Source: Planktotalea sp.
Lineage (GTDB): Bacteria > Pseudomonadota > Alphaproteobacteria > Rhodobacterales > Rhodobacteraceae
Assembly (NCBI RefSeq): GCF_018607995.1
Contig: NZ_JABBAL010000006.1
Location: forward strand, 62,001 to 126,000
DNA: 64,000 nucleotides
Direction: 5' to 3'
Part shown: positions 53,209-61,496 of the stretch, in pieces
Layout: each line of letters opens with the position of its first letter
Position numbering within the stretch: position 1 is the stretch's first letter
Notes under the pieces: model-generated
The model's input: only the letters and a program-made list of their open reading frames with translations
Told to the model about the DNA's origin: nothing
The model's database searches: none
Position numbers and translations under genes: made by a program

Positions 53209-55064
53209 GCCTGATCCTCCCGCTTGATAAAGCCGATCCTTTCGGCCCATTTGCGCAAGGTCCCCGCAATACCATCAGGCGCGAGAATCACGACGAAGAT
53301 AATGAGCAAGCCAAGTAACAAGCGCCAATATTCAAAGCGCGTGATGTAGTCTTTTGCACCCTCTAGTGCTGCCCCACCTACGACGCCCCCTGCGAGGGTT
53401 TTGACACCACCAAGGAAGACGACAATCAACGCATCAAAACTGCGCGCGATTTCTAATTCATTTGGGAAGATTGACCCTTTGGAGAAGACAAACAGCCCTC
53501 CCGCGATCCCCGCCATCGCCCCTGCGAAACCGAAAGCAACCCATTGCACATGCTTGGTGTTGATGCCCGTCGCCTCCGCCTGCCTTGCGGAATCGCGCGC
53601 GCCGCGTAGGGCGTAGCCAAAAGGTGAATGCGCAGTGTGGCGGAGAAGGATGATCCCCCCGATGCACAGCACCAGCGCAAGGTAGTAAAACGTCGTCGTC
53701 CCTGACGCCCACTCGGACGGCCAGATGTCCACCAGACCGTCATCGCCCCCTGTGAAATCGCCCCATTGGAAGACCAGCGACCAAAGAAGCTGCGCGAAGG
53801 CGAGCGTGAGCATTGCGAAATAAACGCCGGTCAGGCGCAGACAGACCCAGCCGAAAATGATTGCTGTGAGACCAGCCGCAAGCGGTGCAAGGATCAGCGC
53901 CAGCTCCATCGGTGTGCCTGCGTATGTCACCAGAAGTGCCGCCGCATAGGCGCCGCCGCCGAAGTAGGCCGCATGACCAAAGGAAACGAGACCGCCAAGG
54001 CCCAAAAGAAAGTGCAACGACGCCGCGAAAAGACAGAAGATCGCGATGTCCGTGATCAGGACAAGAATGAAACTATCGCCCACCAGCGGCAAAAGCCCAA
54101 GCAGGACCAAGCCCACCACGACAATCATTCGCGCAGTTTGCCCCGCGGGTTTGATCGGGCGTTCTGGCTCGCCTACTTGGCCATGCTCGCCCGCGACTTC
54201 CTCACGACCAAACAGTCCAAAGGGGCGGAAAATCAGCACCACCACCATAACAACGAACATCAAAGCAAGGGTGGACTGCGGCAGGTAATTTACCCCGAAT
54301 ACGTTGAGCACGGAGATGAGCACAGCCGCCACATAAGCGCCCGGCAAGGACCCCATGCCGCCAATCACGACCACCACGAAGATGGCCGAGAGAATGTTGA
54401 AATCCATTAACAGGTCCGCGCCACCTTTGGGCAATTGTACAGCACCGCCAAGACCCGCCAAAGCGCAACCGAGGAAGAAAACACCAGTAAACAGCCACGC
54501 CTGATTGACGCCCAATGCTCCAACCATTTCACGGTCTTGCGTCGCTGCGCGCACGAGAATTCCTGTGCGTGTCTTGGTGATCAACCACCACAAAGCAAAA
54601 GCCACGAAAGGGGTTAAGGCGATCAAAGCGAGGTCATATTTCGGCACAGGCTCACCCATGATCCGGATGATCCCTTTCAACCCTGGCGCGCGCGGTCCCA
54701 AGAAATCATCCGCGCCCCATACCAACAGCGTGAGGTCTTGGATAACAAGAATGACACCGAAGGTGGCGACCAATTGGAACAGCTCAGGCGCTTTATATAC
54801 AGGGCGCAAGACCAGCATTTCAACGATGATACCAATGATACCGACGACGAGGCCAGCCAACAGGATCGACGCCCAAAAGCCGAACCCGCCCGGCAAGACC
54901 TGCATGAAGGAATATCCTACATACGCGCCGAGCATGTAGAATGAGCCATGTGCGAAATTGACGATGCGCGTGACACCGAAAATCAACGACAGGCCAGAGG
55001 CGACCATGAACAGCGCGCTCGCATTGGCGAGCCCTGTGAGAATTTGCGCAATGAAAAGACCCAT
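53205..55064 (-). CDS. livHM: fused LivH-LivM ABC permease
   Basis: 619 residues joining two permeases normally made separately. Residues 1-290 are LivH: ANASALFMVASGLSLIFGVTRIVNFAHGSFYMLGAY, GALGVNQAWLFTGVFFLGCALAGLGGAV and VVVIGGMGSLPGAY. A hydrophilic linker follows (about 295-315, EEVAGEHGQVGEPERPIKP). Residues 320-619 are LivM: GLGGLVSFGHAAYFGGGAYAA and GINTKHVQWVAFGFAGAMAGIAGGLFVF, ending ILAPDGIAGTLRKW. Fusion ensures 1:1 assembly. Linked by overlap to livG; a stem-loop separates it from livK. Confidence 0.93.
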   Translation of the reverse strand: MGLFIAQILTGLANASALFMVASGLSLIFGVTRIVNFAHGSFYMLGAYVGYSFMQVLPGGFGFWASILLAGLVVGIIGIIVEMLVLRPVYKAPELFQLVATFGVILVIQDLTLLVWGADDFLGPRAPGLKGIIRIMGEPVPKYDLALIALTPFVAFALWWLITKTRTGILVRAATQDREMVGALGVNQAWLFTGVFFLGCALAGLGGAVQLPKGGADLLMDFNILSAIFVVVVIGGMGSLPGAYVAAVLISVLNVFGVNYLPQSTLALMFVVMVVVLIFRPFGLFGREEVAGEHGQVGEPERPIKPAGQTARMIVVVGLVLLGLLPLVGDSFILVLITDIAIFCLFAASLHFLLGLGGLVSFGHAAYFGGGAYAAALLVTYAGTPMELALILAPLAAGLTAIIFGWVCLRLTGVYFAMLTLAFAQLLWSLVFQWGDFTGGDDGLVDIWPSEWASGTTTFYYLALVLCIGGIILLRHTAHSPFGYALRGARDSARQAEATGINTKHVQWVAFGFAGAMAGIAGGLFVFSKGSIFPNELEIARSFDALIVVFLGGVKTLAGGVVGGAALEGAKDYITRFEYWRLLLGLLIIFVVILAPDGIAGTLRKWAERIGFIKREDQA

Positions 55065-55092
55065 GCCCTGACCTTTGGTATTTTAGGGGGAA

Positions 55093-55118
55093 ACGGCCCG
55101 CCCTTTCAGGCGGACCGT
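55093..55118 (-). promoter_or_regulatory. intercistronic stem-loop between livK and livHM
   Basis: ACGG-(1 mismatch)-CCGCC pairs with GGCGG-(1)-CCGT over a 6-base loop, the same design as at 8369 and 12039. A second palindrome with 9-base arms and a 1-base centre (GATTTTTCG/CGAAAAATC, 55124-55142) stands between it and the livK stop. Likely limits permease expression or protects the livK message. Confidence 0.75.
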
Positions 55119-55148
55119 GTTGTGATTTTTCGACGAAAAATCGCGCCC

Positions 55149-56357
55149 TTAGTTGCCGGAGCCGCGCAGCTGCATGACTTCCTCATCTGGCAAGGTGTAA
55201 TCAGCGCCATCCTTATAGACCCAGTTTTCCAACGTGCCTTTGCCATCTTTCAAAGCGATTGTGCCAACGTATGCACCCATCGTTGCTTGGTGATCTTGCG
55301 AGCGGAACTTAATGTCGCCTACGGGCGTGCTCACTGGCAAATCGGCAAACGCCGCGCGGATCGCTTCGCTATCCGTGGAGCCTGCCTTTTCCAACACAGC
55401 CACGATAGATTGCACCGTCATATAACCCACCAATGAACCAATACGCGGGTGATCGTCGTATTTCGCCATATACGCATCAACGAAAATTTTGCCCGATCCT
55501 TCGGTGATTTCGGACCAAGGATAGCCCGTCACAATCCAGCCCTCAGGTGCTTCATCACCAAGCGGGTCCATATATTCAGGTTCGCCAGATAAAAGGCCAT
55601 AGACATTACGCCCTTCAAAGAGCCCACGTGTGCCGCCTTCGCGAACAAACTTCGCAAGATCACCACCAAAAGTCACGTTGTAGATTGCATCTGGCTTTGC
55701 TCGCTCAATCGCTTGCGCTTCTGCACCTGCGTCGATCTTGAACAACGCGGGCCACTGCTCTGCCACGAACTCCACTTCGGGCTTTAGCTTGGTCAAAGCT
55801 TTCTTAAACGCAGCGACCGCGTCTTTGCCGTACGCGTAGTTGGGCGCAATGGTTGCATAGCGAGTCGCATCAGTTTTCGCAGCTTCCTCGGCCAACATCG
55901 CTGCTTGCATATATGTGGAAGAGCGCAAACGGAACGTATAGTCATTGCCCTTAGACCAAGTGATTGCATCTGCAAGCGGCTCGGACGCAAGATAGACGTA
56001 CTTCTTCTCCGCCGCGAGCGAGCTAATCGCCAAGCCCACGTTGGACAAGATCGTCCCCGTGAGCATCACAGCGCCTTCGCGCGTCATCAGCTCTTCGGCG
56101 ATTTTCACCGCTTCGCCGGGCTTTCCTTGGTCATCGCGAAAGATGAATTCCAGCGGTTTGCCCATAACGCCACCAGCCGCGTTGACCTCTTCCAGCGCCA
56201 TCTCAATGCCAAGTTTATAGGGCCCCGCAAAGGCCGCGAGACGCTTGTAGTGGTTGATCTCACCAATCTTGATCGTGTCCTCAGCAAGTGCCGGCAGACC
56301 GACGGCCGCAATCGCAGCTGCGCCTACAAGGCTTTTCAAAAATGTCTTTCTTTTCAT
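55149..56357 (-). CDS. livK: LivK-type ABC transporter substrate-binding protein
   Basis: 402 residues with a signal peptide of about 25 residues (cut after LPALA). The type-I periplasmic-binding fold is visible: KIGEINHYKRLAAFAGPYKLGIEMALEEVNAAGGVMGKP in part, FRDDQGKPGEAVKIAEELMTREGAVMLTGTI, YAYGKDAVAAFKKALTKL and KPDAIYNVTFGGDLAKFVREGG. Proteins of this branch often bind aromatic acids or amides rather than branched-chain amino acids; adjacency to a Rieske oxygenase supports an aromatic ligand. First importer gene, 36 bp after the oxygenase. Confidence 0.93.
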   Translation of the reverse strand: MKRKTFLKSLVGAAAIAAVGLPALAEDTIKIGEINHYKRLAAFAGPYKLGIEMALEEVNAAGGVMGKPLEFIFRDDQGKPGEAVKIAEELMTREGAVMLTGTILSNVGLAISSLAAEKKYVYLASEPLADAITWSKGNDYTFRLRSSTYMQAAMLAEEAAKTDATRYATIAPNYAYGKDAVAAFKKALTKLKPEVEFVAEQWPALFKIDAGAEAQAIERAKPDAIYNVTFGGDLAKFVREGGTRGLFEGRNVYGLLSGEPEYMDPLGDEAPEGWIVTGYPWSEITEGSGKIFVDAYMAKYDDHPRIGSLVGYMTVQSIVAVLEKAGSTDSEAIRAAFADLPVSTPVGDIKFRSQDHQATMGAYVGTIALKDGKGTLENWVYKDGADYTLPDEEVMQLRGSGN

Positions 56358-56393
56358 GTCGTTCCCTCTCTGTTGGGTCCGACCATGACAGCG

Positions 56394-57461
56394 TTAATCG
56401 TGCTGCACAAAGGTCGGATGGATCGGCGCACCAAGATCTTCGGTCGCCTCAGCCTCCACAAGGTCGCGTATTCTTTTGCGATACACATTAGGTCCCTTGT
56501 CGATGGCAATTCTGATGGGTTTGCGCTTTTGCGGGCGCAGTTCTTCGATATGGATGGCCTCTAACACATCTTTGTCCTCGGCAAATGCGATGCGGAACAT
56601 CTTGTCCATATTCGCAGAGGCGTCTTCGTCACCAACCGCCGTGTTGCGCAGGTGCATCCAGTGATCAATCGTGTAGTCCTCAGTCACGGGTGTCACAAAG
56701 TGCAGAGCAAAAATGCGCACGCCTTTGTCGCGCTGATCCTCTTCGAGCTGCGCCTCAACCGCGACACTCCCGAAATCAATTACAGCGGTGCTGGGAAGGT
56801 GCAAATAGTAGTAGTGCCAGCGATCCACGTTACCCATGAAATTACCGAAGTTCTGGAAAAACCCAACCGGTGCAGAATCTTTGATCCAACGCCACGCAAC
56901 GATCTGATCCCCAGAGGTCGACACATGCACAGGAACGTTCTCAGAAGCCGCACTACCAAGCGTCGTGGGGTGAACAAAACTTACATGCGCGGGATCAACA
57001 AGGTTCTCAGCCACGTTCAGATAATTGGCTTTGAGATGGAGCCCGTCGCCGTGATGCGCGTGCCAATTCGGATCCCTGAACTCGGGCATATCAAACACAG
57101 GTGTGTCCGCGGCAAGCGCTGCTTCGCCGGGCCAAATCCAGACAATCCCATGCGCCTCATGAACGGGAAATGTCTCCACATAGGCAGACGCGGGCAAGTT
57201 ATCTTGCCCCGGAACCCGCACGCATTTGCCGTCCGTTCCGAAAGTCATACCGTGATAGCCGCATTGCACCGTATCACCAATGCGCTTGCCCTTAGACAGC
57301 GGCAACAGACGATGTGGGCAGCGATCCTCCAGCGCAATAATCTGGCCGTCAGAGGAGCGAAACATCACCAAGTTTTGCTCTGTGATAGTAATCGCGCGCA
57401 AGTCTTCGCCGAAATCCTTGGACCAACCGGCCACGTACCACGCGTTGCGCACAAACGGCAT
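56394..57461 (-). CDS. Rieske non-haem iron oxygenase (VanA/phthalate-oxygenase-like)
   Basis: 355 residues from ATG 57461 behind GAGGGGAAG; 22 extra upstream codons are rejected. Start MPFVRNAWYVAGWSKDFGEDL is typical of vanillate demethylase oxygenase (VanA) relatives. The Rieske [2Fe-2S] ligands are in CPHRLLPLSKGKRIGDTVQCGYHG (Cys-x-His…Cys-x2-His). Mononuclear iron ligands are in NLVDPAHVSFVHP (Asp-x2-His-x4-His). It would hydroxylate or demethylate an aromatic substrate and needs a reductase that is not encoded nearby. Shares the operon with the LivKHMGF importer; a MarR gene is divergent, 114 bp away. Confidence 0.92.
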   Translation of the reverse strand: MPFVRNAWYVAGWSKDFGEDLRAITITEQNLVMFRSSDGQIIALEDRCPHRLLPLSKGKRIGDTVQCGYHGMTFGTDGKCVRVPGQDNLPASAYVETFPVHEAHGIVWIWPGEAALAADTPVFDMPEFRDPNWHAHHGDGLHLKANYLNVAENLVDPAHVSFVHPTTLGSAASENVPVHVSTSGDQIVAWRWIKDSAPVGFFQNFGNFMGNVDRWHYYYLHLPSTAVIDFGSVAVEAQLEEDQRDKGVRIFALHFVTPVTEDYTIDHWMHLRNTAVGDEDASANMDKMFRIAFAEDKDVLEAIHIEELRPQKRKPIRIAIDKGPNVYRKRIRDLVEAEATEDLGAPIHPTFVQHD

Positions 57462-57574
57462 ATCTAGACTTCCCCTCAGGTCTTGGCAGACATCCCAAGT
57501 TGGCACCAAAAACTTGTTCGTTGTCAAACAAATTATGCGCGCTTATCGTTGCATTATCAGGATGAGGAATGTGA

Positions 57575-58000
57575 ATGGCTCAGAACAAGGCGGAAAGTGC
57601 GTACAGGCTCGAGGACCAGATCGGCTTTCGACTGCGCTTGGCCAATCAAAAACACTTAGAGCTGTTTGCAGAACACATGCCCGAGGCGACCCCAACGCAA
57701 TTCGCTATACTCGCGCGGCTCTATTTTGATGGATCTTTGTCTCAAAATCACCTTGGGCGGCGGGTTGGGATGGATGCGGCGACAACCAAAGGCGTCGTGG
57801 ATCGGTTGCGCAGCAAAGGTTTGGTACAAAGCACGCCTTCAAAGACGGATTTGCGGCGGTTAGAGATTTCGCTGACAGAGCAAGGGCGCGCCTTTGCGAA
57901 AAGTGCCATCGAGCGCGCCCAATTGATTTCGCAGCAAACCACAAAAAACCTAAGTGCGCGCGAGACTGAGCGCCTTTTAGCGCTGCTCGACAAACTCTGA
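57575..58000 (+). CDS. MarR-family transcriptional regulator
   Basis: 141 residues, MarR winged helix: YRLEDQIGFRLRLANQKHLELFAEHM, TPTQFAILARLYFDGSLSQNHLGRRVGMDAATTKGVVDRLRSKGLV and the wing TPSKTDLRRLEISLTEQG, in part. Such regulators release DNA on binding aromatic acids. Divergent from the Rieske/liv operon, which it most likely represses, and convergent with the DUF1185 operon, 26 bp apart. SD AGGATGAGGA. Confidence 0.92.
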   Translation: MAQNKAESAYRLEDQIGFRLRLANQKHLELFAEHMPEATPTQFAILARLYFDGSLSQNHLGRRVGMDAATTKGVVDRLRSKGLVQSTPSKTDLRRLEISLTEQGRAFAKSAIERAQLISQQTTKNLSARETERLLALLDKL

Positions 58001-58026
58001 GAGAGTGATTTTCTTATAAAAAGGTA

Positions 58027-58611
58027 TCACCGCAGCCCGTCTTTACCAATCGCATCGCTATGCGTAAGACCGCCAACACGGGGCAGTGGACGTCCACTAT
58101 CTGTCACCGCAATAGCCACTAAAATCTCATTCGCACGCGGCGCATCATTCAAACGCACTTCGACGCCATCGAAGTGGGAACGCACATAGGCGGCATCTTT
58201 ATGGCCCAGCGGCACATCCAAGTCCTGCCCTGGTCCGCCCATTTTCTTTGAAGACGGCACCAAGGCCGCACCTTTTTCTACTTCATTGCGTAACGGGGCA
58301 CCCATTTTCGGGTGCAGTAACGCCGCCGCGTGTTCTAACTCGCCGTTATCACCAACCATCGCAGCTTTGCCGTAGCTTTCCGCTTGATCCGGTGTGATGC
58401 CCAGCGCTTTGACACACCGTTTTCCCAACGTTTCACCAAGCTCTGCGCCAATCTCCATCAAAGGCGAAAGATCCTCAACGTATTCCCCCGCAAACGGGTT
58501 CGCGATAACTGCGACAGCTACCGCTTTGCGAGTCGCGGGCGCGACGGCACGCCCTGCTTCTTGGTGTGTTTCCTCGACCCAAACGGCGATCTTGCGAATA
58601 TCTGCACTCAT
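58027..58611 (-). CDS. DUF1185 (amino acid synthesis family, PF06684) protein, copy B
   Basis: 194 residues covering the whole family domain: IRKIAVWVEETHQEAGRAV, VAVAVIANPFAGEYVEDLSPLME, YGKAAMVGDNGELEHAAALLHP, GPGQDLDVPLGHKDAAYVRSHFDGVEVRLNDAPRANEI in part. The fold is reported to be a chorismate-mutase/YjgF-like variant and no reaction is assigned. Overlaps copy A by 4 bases; last gene of the operon. The two copies have the same length and differ throughout, so they may form one hetero-oligomer. Neighbours suggest action on a cyclic N-containing or ring-opened intermediate. Confidence 0.9.
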   Translation of the reverse strand: MSADIRKIAVWVEETHQEAGRAVAPATRKAVAVAVIANPFAGEYVEDLSPLMEIGAELGETLGKRCVKALGITPDQAESYGKAAMVGDNGELEHAAALLHPKMGAPLRNEVEKGAALVPSSKKMGGPGQDLDVPLGHKDAAYVRSHFDGVEVRLNDAPRANEILVAIAVTDSGRPLPRVGGLTHSDAIGKDGLR

Positions 58612-59192
58612 CGTAGACCATCCTCCCCTTTAATATCTTTAGCAGCGAGACCCCCTGCGCGGTCATGTACGCGTGCACCCGTGCTCATCACCAAAACAAA
58701 GGCCAATTCATTGGCACGCGGCGCGTCGTTCATTCCAACTTCCATGGCATCGAAATGCCCACGCACGTAGGAGGCATTGATATGCGTGATCGGCACATCA
58801 AGACGCACGCCCGCAGCACCCACTTTCTTCGTGGAGGGCACAATCGCCTTCGCATCACCCAAAAGCTCACGCATCGCATAGCCCCCAGGCGCATGCCAAA
58901 GCGCACCATGTTCCAACTCGCCCGCGGTGCCGATGATAGAGCCTTTACCATACCCTTCGATCACAGACGCATCACCACCCAGCGCATCAATCAACTTTTG
59001 CGCCATCTCAAGGCCAAGCGGCTTCAGATCCTCCATAAAGGGTTGAATATCTTCGACATATTCTCCTGCATAGGGATTGGCGATCACCGCAACAACAGCG
59101 CCGCGTTTTTGCGGAGTATTGGCGCGCGGACCGCCTTCGTGAAAGACTTCTTCAATGACCGTTGCGATCTTGCGCACGACGACGTCAGGCAT
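58608..59192 (-). CDS. DUF1185 (amino acid synthesis family, PF06684) protein, copy A
   Basis: 194 residues, paralogue of the gene that follows: VRKIATVIEEVFHEGGPRANTPQKRGAVVAVIANPYAGEYVEDIQPFMED in part, GYGKGSIIGTAGELEHGALWHAPGG, DVPITHINASYVRGHFDAMEVGMNDAPRANEL. Conserved between the copies are the IANPxAGEYVED, GELEH and NDAPRANE blocks, which probably form the active site. Its start overlaps the UPF0280 stop by 8 bases, so translation is coupled. Confidence 0.9.
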   Translation of the reverse strand: MPDVVVRKIATVIEEVFHEGGPRANTPQKRGAVVAVIANPYAGEYVEDIQPFMEDLKPLGLEMAQKLIDALGGDASVIEGYGKGSIIGTAGELEHGALWHAPGGYAMRELLGDAKAIVPSTKKVGAAGVRLDVPITHINASYVRGHFDAMEVGMNDAPRANELAFVLVMSTGARVHDRAGGLAAKDIKGEDGLR

Positions 59193-60018
59193 GTTCCAGC
59201 ACCTTTTCTGAGTTCAACTCTATTTGTCTACTTTGCCCGCGCAAATGCAAGCTTGCCGCTTGGATAAGACCTTGGCTTTGCATGTGTCGCGCGCGTTGGA
59301 CGCCATTTTGCAAAGCCCGATCGATCTCTTGCACATTCAATTCTCCAACGCTCACAACAACTTCGCGGGATCCAAGATCTGCATCCTCTCGAATATCCTG
59401 CGCGGATACGCGACGTATTGACCGATGGTTCGAAAGATCGACAGCGCCAGCGATCAAAGTGGCCGCCACATCCGCCACGCTTGCGGTTTCAGCCAAAACC
59501 GTCACGCTCTCCGCAATCCCAAACGAAAGACTTCGTCCTCCCTGCCCGCTTGTCGCGATGCCGCGCACTTTGCTTTGCGCATCGAGGGTAATCTTGCCAA
59601 GCGCCGCGCCACCAAGGCCTGCCATCGCAACGTTAAACGTAGCATCACCAGACAGATGCAGCGCAATGTCGCCACCGTTATTCACATAAGCGCGCTTTAC
59701 ATCGGCAGTATGTAGCATTGCGTCTAAAACCGTCTCCGCGACCGCGCCAGCGACACCTGCCATAGGCGTCACAAAGCCTTCATGCGCTTGCGCCGCCTCC
59801 CACATCTTGCGCGCAACCGCCCCTTTCGGCGCTGGCCCATCGCACAACCGCAAAAGATCAATCTCGTTCATCAGCTCTGCCAACACAGTGTTCAAACGAG
59901 TTTCTGCCCCATCAAAAGCAATATCGCGTGCGCCATCTACACCAATCACCAGATCAATCGGCCCGTGCTGCAAATGCAGACGACCCCTTGATAGCAAAGC
60001 ACCTTGCACCTGCATCAT
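59185..60018 (-). CDS. UPF0280 (ApbE-superfamily-like) protein
   Basis: 277 residues. Family blocks: HGPIDLVIGVDGARDIAFDGAETRLNTVLAELMNE in part, VTPMAGVAGAVAETVLDAML, AYVNNGGDIALHLSGDATFNVAMAG and GIATSGQGGRSLSFGIAESVTVLAETASVADVAATLIAGAVD in part. The GGDIALHL and TSGQGGRS-type segments match the ApbE-like fold, in which FMN transferases bind metal and flavin. A flavin- or cofactor-attaching role for the adjacent iron-sulfur reductase is possible but inferred. Starts as ATGA over the stop of the preceding gene. Confidence 0.88.
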   Translation of the reverse strand: MMQVQGALLSRGRLHLQHGPIDLVIGVDGARDIAFDGAETRLNTVLAELMNEIDLLRLCDGPAPKGAVARKMWEAAQAHEGFVTPMAGVAGAVAETVLDAMLHTADVKRAYVNNGGDIALHLSGDATFNVAMAGLGGAALGKITLDAQSKVRGIATSGQGGRSLSFGIAESVTVLAETASVADVAATLIAGAVDLSNHRSIRRVSAQDIREDADLGSREVVVSVGELNVQEIDRALQNGVQRARHMQSQGLIQAASLHLRGQSRQIELNSEKVLEHA

Positions 60019-61496
60019 CCGCGCCCTTCGCGCTTGTTGCGTTGCGCTTGATGGGGGTCGGGTTGCGTTGCGACTGGCTCAACTTTACGCACCTCAGACG
60101 TAAGCACTGAGCTTACATCTTTGATGTGCTCCATATGCCCTCCCAACGCGTCGTAATCTTCGCGCCGCATGGTAAATTCGATTGGAGCGACCAAGGCAGG
60201 TGTCGGCACATAACCGAAGGAGTTCGTCGGCATTTCCATGACATCCACCATCACAGTGATCCCGCCTCCTGGCCAAACATAGGCCTCTGCGCCGCCGCAT
60301 GACACATAGGTCAACGCATCCTTCACAGATCGCGTCAGACGTACAGGGTTTTCCGTGACCCCCGCGCGCAAAGACCCCCCTGCACCACCCATAAAGAGCA
60401 CGGAACACAAGGAAGGCTCACAGTTTTCCGCAATCCGATCCGCGCTGATGCGAAGCGTCTCAGAAATTTCGGCAGGCTGGGGCACGAGATCCTCATCCAG
60501 CTCGTAATAGGCCCATTGCTCCCCTGTAGTGGAGACCATTAAAAGGCGTAGTCCCGCCCAAGCCTTTTTTGCATCCGCAGGTTTCAGAATGGTCAGCGGA
60601 TCTTCCACATCTGTGCCACCCCACCCTGTGCCCGGCTCGGCAACTTGAAAATACCGGCCGGGGGTAGAGCGACGCCCTTGGATCTTGATGCCGGAGGGAC
60701 GCATATCAAGTTGCTTGCCTGCTTCATGTTCCGTCAACACGCCAGTGATGTGATCATCGACAACGATCACTTCGTCCACATGTGGCTCCCATTGTTTGGC
60801 GAACATCCCAATTGCGGCGGATCCACAGCCAACGCGCATCAGTTTTTCACGCACATCGTTGATGATCGGCGCGTGGCCCGCCTGCACGACGACCTCCGCG
60901 CCGTCATCAACTTGCAGCGTCACCGCTTCGCGATTGCATAGGTTCATCAGCGCATCACAGGTCACACGTCCTTCCGCTTTGGTGCTCCCTGTGAGGTGTT
61001 CAACTCCACCAAGCGACAGCATTTTGGAGCCATATTCAGACGTCATCACATGGCCAATCGCCTCGCCTTTGACCCGAACAACCGCGCGTTCATGGCCGAT
61101 GAAGCGATCCGTATCGATTTTCACTTTCACGCCGCAGTAGGAATAGATTCCTTCGGTTACAACCGTCACCATGTCCGCGCCATCGACCTCTTGGCTGACG
61201 ATAAAGGGCGCAGGTTTATAATCTGGATAGGTTGTGCCCGCGCCGACAGCCGTCACAAACGTGCGCTTGCCTTGAAGGATGTCACCATCCCAATCCTGCG
61301 CGTTCTCCCCTTGATCAAGAAAAGCCACCGCAGGCGCGCCACGCTCGATCACTGTTAAAGGATCGAGGCGCACCAATTCACCTGCATGATTTGCATAGCG
61401 ATCACAGGCCCCAGCTTTTCCTTCGGCGATGAAACACATCACGGGGCAAGCATCACAGCGGATTTTCTCGGGTTTCACGCGTGCCGTTTCAATCAT
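60015..61496 (-). CDS. 6-hydroxynicotinate-reductase-like iron-sulfur protein
   Basis: 493 residues. N-terminal cluster motif Cys14-x2-Cys17-x3-Cys21-x9-Cys31, then LVRLDPLTVIERGAPAVAFLDQ and KRTFVTAVGAGTTYPDYKPAPFI, and a long domain with SQEVDGADMVTVVTEGIYSYCGVKVKIDTDRFIG in part, and GCGSAAIGMFAKQWEPHVDEVIVVDDHITGVLTEHEAG in part. The overall layout is that of proteins annotated from Hnr of Eubacterium barkeri, a ferredoxin-dependent reductase of 6-hydroxynicotinate. An aerobic proteobacterium need not use the same substrate. Overlaps the Mo-hydroxylase gene by 8 bases upstream and UPF0280 by 4 downstream. Confidence 0.83.
   Translation of the reverse strand: MIETARVKPEKIRCDACPVMCFIAEGKAGACDRYANHAGELVRLDPLTVIERGAPAVAFLDQGENAQDWDGDILQGKRTFVTAVGAGTTYPDYKPAPFIVSQEVDGADMVTVVTEGIYSYCGVKVKIDTDRFIGHERAVVRVKGEAIGHVMTSEYGSKMLSLGGVEHLTGSTKAEGRVTCDALMNLCNREAVTLQVDDGAEVVVQAGHAPIINDVREKLMRVGCGSAAIGMFAKQWEPHVDEVIVVDDHITGVLTEHEAGKQLDMRPSGIKIQGRRSTPGRYFQVAEPGTGWGGTDVEDPLTILKPADAKKAWAGLRLLMVSTTGEQWAYYELDEDLVPQPAEISETLRISADRIAENCEPSLCSVLFMGGAGGSLRAGVTENPVRLTRSVKDALTYVSCGGAEAYVWPGGGITVMVDVMEMPTNSFGYVPTPALVAPIEFTMRREDYDALGGHMEHIKDVSSVLTSEVRKVEPVATQPDPHQAQRNKREGRG

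Noticed and set aside
58000..58027. bidirectional terminator between MarR and DUF1185 genes
   Set aside because: GTGAT/ATCAC ends pair over only five bases with an AT-rich loop; too weak to call.
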